A stretch of 13,363 bases of DNA from Lunasporangiospora selenospora (lineage: Eukaryota > Mortierellomycota > Mortierellomycetes > Mortierellales > Mortierellaceae): the NCBI GenBank assembly GCA_015680635.1, contig JAABOA010000262.1, forward strand, positions 1 through 13,363, in the 5' to 3' direction. Positions within the stretch are counted from its first letter, which is position 1, and each line of letters opens with the position of its first letter. Both the position numbers and the translations under genes were made by a program. Shown piece by piece: positions 7,239-13,363 of the stretch. A model generated the notes under the pieces. It ran no database searches. It worked only from the letters and a program-made list of their open reading frames with translations, and had not been told where the DNA came from.

Positions 7239-7822
7239 GATGAAGTAGGGACGAACAACACAACAAATCGAAAAAAAAGGTTAGTGGGAGAGAGTGAGAG
7301 GGAGAAAGGCAGAGAGGTGAGAGAGAGAGGAGAGAGAGAAGAGAGAGAGAAGAGAGAGAGAAGAGAGAGAGAAGAGAGAGAGAGGACGAGAGAAGAGAGA
7401 AAATGACGTACTCTCTAAATCCTAACCGTGTGGGCTGCGCTTGTACTACAACATACACTATCACTGCCACCGGGGTTGTCTTGGGGCTGAAGGCGCAGAG
7501 GTCACCGTTGACCCTGTGAATGGTTCCGAACCACATTCGGAATGTCATGTCCAGCCATGATGGCCTGGTGCATGTAGGTCTGGCACTTTTAAAGGTATTA
7601 GTTGTCTTCTCTTCAAACAAATTACTTGTTTGAATGATCAGGAAGAAACACGATTGAAATTATGTGTGCAGTGATGATAGACGATTGCTCGGTCCAAACT
7701 CCCCTAGGTCGATCCCAATAATGACCTTGTTATCGCCTTCTCTTTTGGTTCCAGCTGGCCCGCCAACCATCCTCAAAAGTCATTCTGCTGGATGGACTCT
7801 GCTTTTTTTTCTTTTTTTTTTT
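7239..7822. other. Upstream of the ubiquitin-like gene: GA tract and an unassigned frame
   Basis: This holds a (GA)n low-complexity tract and, upstream of it on the minus strand, a frame from an ATG at 7548 running MTFRMWFGTIHRVNGDL...VVVQAQPTRLGF before low-complexity sequence. A donor-like GTACGT follows at about 7409. That frame has no recognised family. It may be a 5' untranslated region or a small exon, but there is no usable acceptor between the tract and the ATG at 7238, so I did not join it. Confidence 0.35.
7284..7402. repeat. (GA)n-rich low-complexity tract
   Basis: About 120 nt of GAGAGA and GAGAGAA units on the plus strand (CT-rich on the minus strand). It lies 50-160 nt upstream of the minus-strand ATG at 7238, where a CT-rich stretch could act in promoter architecture. 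Confidence 0.85.
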
Positions 7823-8150
7823 TCAAGAATGTCTCCTTAGCTTTTGTGAATTGAGGCTCTTTTGTGAGGAAGAGGCATCAGCTGTGGGAGTATAGGCAAG
7901 CTCCAACTTGATACCACTTGGGTCAGTGAAAAAGACACTATCAAATAAAAAAAATCAAGACGAGTATTGAACAAACTTTTCTTCTCTCCTTCTTATCATC
8001 CTCAATTGGAAGGCTAGAGGACAAAGAAAATAAATCTTATGCATAGTAACCAGGGCCATAATGTGGATACTCCGCATGGGCATCGAGGATGGCGCCATAG
8101 GTTCCCTGCGACTGAATCGAGGACTGGAAGTCAATGGACTGGGAAAGAGA
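7823..8150 (-). pseudogene. 5'-truncated VOC/glyoxalase-fold pseudogene
   Basis: Two blocks align closely with the intact VOC gene at 8657-9296. The block at about 8042-8150 encodes SIDFQSSIQSQGTYGAILDA and then HAEYPHYGPGYYA, matching the end of its exon 2. The block at 7823-7937 encodes VFFTDPSGIKLELAYTPTAD, matching exon 3, preceded by the same AG-TGTC acceptor (7938-7939). The intervening intron is also similar. Nothing equivalent to exon 1 or the first half of exon 2 is clearly present, so the N-terminal VOC half is lost. The splice donor is altered from GC|GTAAGA to GC|ATAAGA (+1 G to A), which should abolish splicing and leave a stop straight after YYA. The DPDG motif has become DPSG. 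The exon 3 frame runs 15-odd residues past the ortholog's end to a TGA at 7823. Confidence 0.75.
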
Positions 8151-8656
8151 TACTAAGGTACCCTAGAAACACAACCGCCTCCTCGTCCTGCTTTGGTTGA
8201 GCACGGAGAGTGGGAAACCCCAGTTTTGAAAACAAGAAAAAAAATATGCCACTCTCACTATTTGCTCTATTGCTGTTGTATTTTTGGGGAGGGATAGTCA
8301 GAGGATACGCGTAGTTTTCCGTTGACAGAGCATTGCTTGGGGATTGGCAAGCAGAGCCTAGATATCGTAGCCTAACTCCAGCCGTTGCTTCATTGTTATG
8401 TGCAGCCACTCTTTCTTGTCAATGTCGTTTTCGCTTCTGCTTCTGGGGAAAAAAAATGTTTACACTCGTATTTCACACCTGTCGGATTTGGATGGACACA
8501 AAAAGAGAACTCCGTGGGAAAACACTCACAAAATAAGAACAAAAAAGACACTCTTTTATTTCGGCATTCTTTTCATTTTCTTATTTCTTGCCCTCCTAAA
8601 CACTTTTTCTAGAGTGTCTTTCTTTTTTTTCTTGTTTCGGTATCCTGAAAATCTCT
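8151..8656. other. Intergenic: possible faint remnant of the missing VOC 5' end
   Basis: There are no intact genes. Short plus-strand frames are shadows. On the minus strand, after CCCCAG near 8440, the words DIDKKEW...LELGYDI can be read (about 8350-8435). They loosely resemble the SKKFYQ...LLGYIKI part of exon 1 of the neighbouring VOC gene, but spacing differs by three residues and a stop follows. It may be chance. T-rich runs lie at 8440-8640. Confidence 0.3.
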
Positions 8657-9296
8657 TTACGAGGGAGGGGCGTGGACTCCGGGAGTGTGGGCAAGCTCCA
8701 ACTTGATACCATCTGGATCGGTGAAGAAGACACTATTAAACAGAACCACCGAGAAGAGTATTAGATTGAGTGAGCCCCTTCCTTTTCTTTTCAACACTTT
8801 CAGTAATATCTAATTGAAAATCTTACGCATAGTATCCGGGAGCATATTGTGGATAGTCCGCAGGAGCGTCGAGGATGGCGCCATAGGCTCCCTGTGGCTG
8901 GATCGAAGACTGGAACTGAACAATCTTCTTGTAGAGCTCGTCAATCTCGCTGCGTGTTTCGACCGCAAGAGCAAGGTGGTGAATACCTGGGTTGGACTTG
9001 TGGTGAGGAACATTGGTTCCAGGAGAGATGCAGAAGGCTAATTCAAGTTTGAACATAAAATGAAATTCCAAGGATTGAGTAAGTTGTGAAAAAAAAAGGT
9101 CAAAAGGAGAGACGGTCCTGAACTTGAGGATCTTACAAGTGCCCGAAGGAGGATGGGTCCACATGGTGCAGTAAGGCTGCTCCATGATCTTGATGTAGCC
9201 AAGGAGGTCAACGAGCAAATTCTGGTAAAACTTTTTCGAGAGCTCGTAGTCCTGGACGGAAAAACTCAGATGGTGAACGGCGCCTGTGTGAACCAT
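8657..9296 (-). CDS. VOC-superfamily (glyoxalase/dioxygenase-fold) protein, three exons
   Basis: Exons are 9137-9296, 8827-9037 and 8657-8732; introns 9038-9136 (GTAAGA...TAG) and 8733-8826 (GTAAGA...TAG). Spliced length is 148 residues, normal for a single-chain VOC protein with two beta-alpha-beta-beta-beta modules. Module 1 starts AVHHLSFSVQDYELSKKFY (His9 the likely metal ligand). The first intron joins HPPSGT to SFCISPGTNVPHHKSNPG, and module 2 starts IHHLALAVETRSEIDELYKK (His74). The last exon supplies VFFTDPDGIKLELAH with the conserved Glu136. Metal-dependent lyase, epimerase or dioxygenase chemistry is typical of the superfamily; the substrate cannot be told. No signal peptide, so cytosolic. 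It is one of three tandem copies, with a TATA box about 115 nt upstream of the ATG. Confidence 0.85.
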
Positions 9297-9405
9297 GATG
9301 GAATTTGGAGGAGTTGAGTATGTGAGTGTGTGAGTGTGTGTAAAAAGTGAGTGTGGGTAAGAGAATGAGAGTGTGAGAATATGGGAAAGAAAAAAGAAAG
9401 AACCT

Positions 9406-9417
9406 CCTTTTTATATG
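9406..9417 (-). promoter_or_regulatory. TATA box of the three-exon VOC gene
   Basis: The minus strand reads CATATAAAAAGG, centred about 115 nt upstream of the ATG at 9296. The leader between them contains a CA/CT-rich repeat (CACACTCACACACTCAC). The paralogous gene has its TATA at nearly the same distance. Confidence 0.55.
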
Positions 9418-9419
9418 TG

Positions 9420-10017
9420 CACAGGACGCGTGATTGGGAGACTCGCTAGGATCCCTTTTGCTCGATTGGGTCTCGCTTGGACTTGGGTTGCCACCAATTT
9501 CGTCTCTTTTTTTTATAGCCATAATGCATCTCTCGCTCGTTTATTGGACCATTGGGCCATTGAACCATTTGACTGTGTGTCAATTAGACAAGAATGGGGA
9601 GAATAGAAATCCCGAGAACCCAATACCCTCTCAATCCCTGCGGCTGGTTCAACTCTTCATGGGAGGGGGACCATATCTCGTCATCCAATGCCAAGGAGTT
9701 TTGAAAGAGCTCATTCTCTTTCTCTACTTTCTTTAGAATGACAGTAAAGAAATATGGCACATATGCATTGTTTGCTTTATTGTTGCTGCGCTTCGGAGAG
9801 TAATGGCTCGAGAATACGTGGAACACTACACCACAGAAGAATATTCGAAAAAAACAGCCATCAAATAAAATAGCACTGCCGGCACCGCCTTGACATTATT
9901 CAGCTTTTGTTTTGTTTTATCACTTTGTGTTACTCTTCCTTTTGGTTGATTTTGTTGCTCATGTCGCCGATGATGTTGGAGGCAATTGAGGAAGAAGTAC
10001 ATCTGTTGTTGTTTTTC
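9420..10017. other. Intergenic between the two intact VOC genes
   Basis: It contains the promoter-distal side of one VOC gene and the 3' flank of the other. Frames of 75-100 codons on both strands (for example about 9584-9826 on the minus strand) show no family motif, and I do not call them. No RNA gene was recognised. Confidence 0.45.
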
Positions 10018-10902
10018 TTACTCAAAGCTCTCTTGAGGAGTGTGAACAATCTCGAGCTTCATGCCATCTGGGTCTGTGAAAAATACACTGTGGTTGTTTG
10101 GAAAGAGAGAAATAAGGTAATTCGGTTAGGTTAACTCGTGTCAATATTTTGTTTCATCGCATGCAGCAAAGAGAGTGAGAGTAAGGAGCAGGACGTACGC
10201 ATAGTACTTGGGCAGGTAGTCATAATCTGCTGGTGCATCAAGCACCTGGCATAACTCTTCATCCTTGTTTGCTTCGCAGTAGGCCTGGACCTTTTTGTAG
10301 ACACCATCAACCTGCTCTCGGGAATCGGCATTGAATCCGACATGGTGAAGACCTGCAGCATAAAGAATGCGCAAGGGGGGGGGGGAGTAGGAGGTGCAGT
10401 TTGGTGTGGTGATGTGTCAATTCTGCGTCAAGTCATTTGAAATTTTTTGGTGGCAAATCAAATCAAATCAAACCAGCAAAACTCTCCGAACGCGACGTTA
10501 CCAGGGTTGAACTTGTTGTGAGGGACCTTTGTTCCGGGCTGAATGCAGAGAGCTATTTTAGAGCAAAGTGAAGGGAGGTGAAAAAGTACTCATTGATTGC
10601 GAGAAGGGGAATTGCCTATTTCTTTTCTTATATCTTATTGAGGGAGGGGGGGGGACACGCGTCTAGTCTCGACTCTCTTTTTTTTTTTATTTCTTTCCAG
10701 ACAGAAGAAGCAAATTACCTTCAGCACCGTTCTTAAACCACATGGCATGGTTTTCTTCGACAGACACCTCTTCATAACCGAGGATTTCTTGACAAAAGAA
10801 CCGATAAAACTTGAGTGATTTTTTCATATCGCTCACGGACAGACTGAGATGGTTCAGCGACCCAGAGAGGAAAGAAACCTTTGGCTGGCAATCGTTGGTC
10901 AT
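10018..10902 (-). CDS. VOC-superfamily (glyoxalase/dioxygenase-fold) protein, four exons
   Basis: Exons are 10719-10902, 10502-10552 (51 nt), 10199-10352 and 10018-10087; introns 10553-10718, 10353-10501 and 10088-10198, all GT-AG. The spliced product is 152 residues. Module 1: SLNHLSLSVSDMKKSLKFYR (His18), then ENHAMWFKNGAE joined to ALCIQPGTKVPHNKFNPG. Module 2: LHHVGFNADSREQVDGVYKK (His82), APADYDYLPKYYA, and the last exon VFFTDPDGMKLEIVH (Glu142). It keeps the presumed metal ligands, so it is probably active. The first and last intron positions and phases match the neighbouring three-exon gene, while the middle intron (phase 1, after NPG) is absent there. The protein is clearly diverged from the neighbour (extra N-terminus MTNDCQPKVSF, different mid-region), so the duplication is not recent. 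Substrate unknown. Confidence 0.85.
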
Positions 10903-11008
10903 GGTTGGATTGTAAAAGAGAAAGGAGTGGGCGAATGACAGGCAAGAGGTAGGGGGGGTGTAGGAGTGGAGTGAAGTAACAAAGAAGAAAGGCGGACAAG
11001 GACCGAAG

Positions 11009-11019
11009 GTTTTATAACC
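11009..11019 (-). promoter_or_regulatory. TATA box of the four-exon VOC gene
   Basis: The minus strand reads GGTTATAAAAC, about 111 nt upstream of the ATG at 10902. This is the same placement as in the paralog, which supports both start choices. Confidence 0.55.
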
Positions 11020-12119
11020 TCGAAGACAAGAGGCCCATCATTTCTCTCTATCTGTCACTTCCTTGTCAGAAACGACTATTTTCCATCTTTGACCCGCCGG
11101 CGTCCAATGCGCCTAACATGACAAGTCAACGGCGTGGCATGTCGAGAAAAAAAAAAGGGCGAAAATGTCCCTACTCTTTATGGGAGTGGTCAACTTTTTT
11201 TTCTGGCATTTCTATCCTCGAAGAACAAGGTTTGCTCTTTGTTTTTTTTGGAATCTCGTTCGCCCCCCGCGAGTCGAGTTTCGACTGCGTCACGATATTT
11301 AAAGCAAGGCGGTGGATAGCTAATAGGGTAGAAGTGGTCAAGAGGTTAGTTGACCAGTGCACTGCCCACAGAAAACGGTGTTGACCCAAAAGGCCATGTG
11401 TTATGAGAGTCGATTTTGGATGACAGTGACAAAATAGTGGCCCGAGGAAGCATTCAAGCAATGTTACCAGACAACTCTGTTCTTGATGTCAAGGACTATT
11501 CGTTGCACTCGATTAGTGAAGCGAGACAATCTACGAAACAGCTCAGAACACTAGTTGACTGATGAAAATAATCGTCTGCTTGGATGCCCAAGTGTCCATG
11601 GAAAACGATCTATCCTAGAAACACCGCTCCATGCTTTCTCTGCATATGGTTGAGCGTGGTCGATCACGATGCATCACCATCAGCCATACCTGGTATTCTG
11701 GGGAGACATAATAAAGCATTCGAGCAGTATTCAGAGCAAGACGCGACAAAGTAGTTCCTGGGACTCGAGGATCAGGATGTAGATGAAGAAACACGGGCCA
11801 GTATGGGAGACTTGCTTTTATTCAAAAGTAAAGTCTCTAATGAACAGAATGAGAGTGAGAGACGGTCATTAGCAAAGGTTTACGGTAGTAAACCATGGTC
11901 GTGTGGAAAGGGGATGTTGAACTAAGTTGGGAGGGGGCCAAGACTTTGATTGCAAAATAATAAAGCCAAGCCATAAAGAAAATGGACCCATCTCATTGTC
12001 AGAGGTACAGAAGAGCTTGGAAATACACATTTATACACAATTGAAGCTGAGAAAGCAACAACAAAAAAAGAGAGAAAAGATACTAGAATAACATGTTTCT
12101 GGTTCTTTCATCCTGCCGC
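11020..12119. other. Intergenic, one short coding-like frame
   Basis: This lies between the four-exon VOC promoter and the 3' end of the reticulon gene. The only frame that reads like protein is plus-strand 11407-11562 (about 51 residues, no Met start, contains DSDKIVARGSIQAML). It may be a transposon fragment. The rest shows no gene, RNA or clear repeat. Confidence 0.4.
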
Positions 12120-13002
12120 TTATTCCGTCTTCTTCTCCGACTTCTTGAGGATTCCCTTGTCCTTAGCGAACTGTTCAGCCTTGGAATAGACGGTCGTCCA
12201 TTGCTCCTGAGCGACCTGACGGCCCTTGCCGACCTGAGCCTGGACAGCCTCGTTAGCCTTGGCGAGATGGGCATCGATCAAAGTCTGGTTATCGAGGTAG
12301 ATGCGAGGAGCGGCAAAGAGCGAGACGATCACAAAGGAAAGAAGTGTTGTGGTCGAGAACCAGGTACGAAGAGTCCAGAGAGCATAGAAAATTCCAATGA
12401 ACTAGATTGTAATTCGATAAAGAGAAAAAAATATAAATATTTGTCAACTCGGCTCTTTCGGGAGATGAGAATGGCAGGAATGAATTTTTTTCCTTCCATT
12501 GGCTTACCTTGAGACTCCTCTTGTTATCCTCGATCAAAACAACCTTAGCGAGCGCAGTCAAGACAACGTTCAAGCCATCGGTGATATAGTCGACTCGGCG
12601 ATGGAAACGATCGGCTTCCAGATGAAGAAACTCTGCAGAGCGTGTGTAGTATTTCCTGAAAGAGGTGATTTTTTTAAGGGCACATATTATCCATGTCAGT
12701 CAGTCAGTCCTAAACTCCTCATGAGAGTTGCACACGTGGGAGCGAGAAAAGAAAGGAGGCTTACTCAAGTGGACGGGGTGCAGTTGGCTTGTTGGTGATG
12801 CGGTTAAAGACAAGGATGCCGTTGACATAGATGAAGGAACCGGCGATGCCAAAGACAAAGAGCGCGCAAGTCAAGTTGAGGAGCGAGACCCAACGGCAGG
12901 AGAGTACCAAGGCAAGGGAAGAAGCCAAGACTCCAGCAGAGACCGTGGGTCTCTCCCAGAGGACAAGGCTCTTGAGTCTTGGGGTCATGTACGCATAAGG
13001 AC
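12120..13002 (-). CDS. Reticulon-family ER membrane protein (5' end unresolved)
   Basis: Visible exons are 12765-13002 (first part uncertain), 12508-12655 and 12120-12401; introns 12656-12764 (GTAAGC...TTTCAG) and 12402-12507 (GTAAGC...CTAG). From the first Met in the frame (12988) the product is 217 residues. It has the reticulon homology layout. The entry motif SLVLWERPTVSAGV leads into a long hydrophobic hairpin (about residues 15-55, SSLALVL...FGIAGSFIYV). A hydrophilic loop of about 65 residues follows (EKYYTRSAEFLHLEADRFH), then the second long hairpin (about 126-158, FIGIFYALWTLRTWFSTTTLL). The tail is a charged helical region ending in KKSEKKTE. Such proteins wedge into the ER membrane and stabilise tubules. 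An acceptor CAACAG just upstream of 13002 suggests a preceding exon, so the true N-terminus may lie outside the window. Confidence 0.8.
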
Positions 13003-13363
13003 CTGTTGAAGTAGAAAGGGAATCCGTATCGGAGATCAGTATCGAGTATGAAAGGCGACTCGGATGTGGGTGTGTGTGTGCATGTGTATGTGTGCATTCA
13101 AGTGCGGAGAGAGAGTGTGCCGTTGCCGAGAGACAGACGGTAAAGAGGCACATGCATGTGCTCCGATGCACCTGTCGATGCACACGACCAGTCACCAAAA
13201 GACAGAGAGAAAAAAAAACGGACCAGCGCAGGGCAGTGCAGAGACATGCAGAGCGCAGGGGGCACATCACCCAAATCGGCTTGTGCACCCCGACCAGAGA
13301 GAGGAAGGAGGGACCCTTTCACAGTGGCTGCACGTGAAGACGCTTGGCAGTAACTCTCTTTTC
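13003..13363. other. Upstream or intronic sequence of the reticulon gene
   Basis: It contains a (TG)n-like tract (13067-13094) and GA-rich or CT-rich stretches. Frames across it on both strands have low-complexity composition and no motif. It is probably an intron or the 5' leader of the minus-strand reticulon gene. No clear donor-bearing first exon could be picked out. Confidence 0.45.
13067..13094. repeat. (TG)n-like microsatellite
   Basis: Interrupted TG repeat (TGTGTGTGTGCATGTGTATGTGTG). It lies just upstream of the first recognised reticulon exon on the minus strand. Confidence 0.8.

Noticed and set aside
7221-7406. Plus-strand Arg/Glu repeat protein
   Set aside because: It is a translation of the (GA)n tract, not a protein gene.
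8398-8706. Plus-strand Phe-rich frames
   Set aside because: They arise from T-rich intergenic DNA and end antisense to the last VOC exon.
12093-12512. Plus-strand frame of 139 codons
   Set aside because: It is antisense to the last reticulon exons; its Leu/Ser-rich composition is the mirror of the Lys/Glu-rich helix on the real strand.
12761-13288. Single long minus-strand frame of 175 codons as the reticulon N-terminus
   Set aside because: Only the part after about 13002 is reticulon-like. The upstream part translates (TG)n and CT-rich sequence, and a good acceptor (CAACAG) separates them.
1-13363. CRISPR array, operon-type gene cluster or prokaryotic defence system
   Set aside because: No regularly spaced direct repeats were found. 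Genes are intron-containing, each with its own promoter, so a bacterial or phage interpretation does not fit.

Overview
The window looks like nuclear DNA of a fungus, most likely an early-diverging one (Mucoromycota or Mortierellomycota). The genes are small and split by GT-AG introns of about 95-165 nt. Several have TATA boxes a fixed short distance upstream of the ATG. A decayed DIRS-type (tyrosine-recombinase) retrotransposon is present, a class known from this part of the fungal tree. The lineage is an inference; there is no rRNA or other marker gene here.

Layout. Positions 1-2400 form a gene-poor accessory stretch. It holds short perfect inverted repeats, a repeated palindromic TATA module, a diverged pair of ~90-bp repeats 1 kb apart, a tandem duplication, one possible signal-peptide exon on the minus strand, and a tRNA-like/Pol III-like relic. 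Positions 2400-3990 are the remains of a DIRS-like element on the plus strand: the RNase H and downstream pol region with in-frame stops, then a tyrosine recombinase fragment in another frame. Positions 4000-5200 are non-coding as far as I can see. Positions 5248-5785 carry a small secreted cysteine-containing protein gene on the plus strand, best modelled with a GC-AG intron. Positions 5790-6780 are AT-rich and without a gene.

From 6791 to the right edge every recognisable gene is on the minus strand. In genomic order they are a ubiquitin-like domain protein (6791-7238), a truncated VOC/glyoxalase-fold pseudogene (7823-8150), an intact three-exon VOC gene (8657-9296), an intact four-exon VOC gene (10018-10902), and a reticulon-family ER-shaping protein (12120 to at least 13002) whose 5' end is not resolved. 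The three VOC copies form a local tandem family sharing intron positions. One member has lost its 5' half and has a mutated splice donor, so the cluster records duplication, intron gain or loss, and decay.

Functional links between the genes are not evident beyond the VOC family. The VOC proteins are probable small metal-dependent cytosolic enzymes of unknown substrate, the reticulon acts in the ER membrane, and the secreted peptide is exported. I found no rRNA, intact tRNA, CRISPR array or prokaryotic-style operon.
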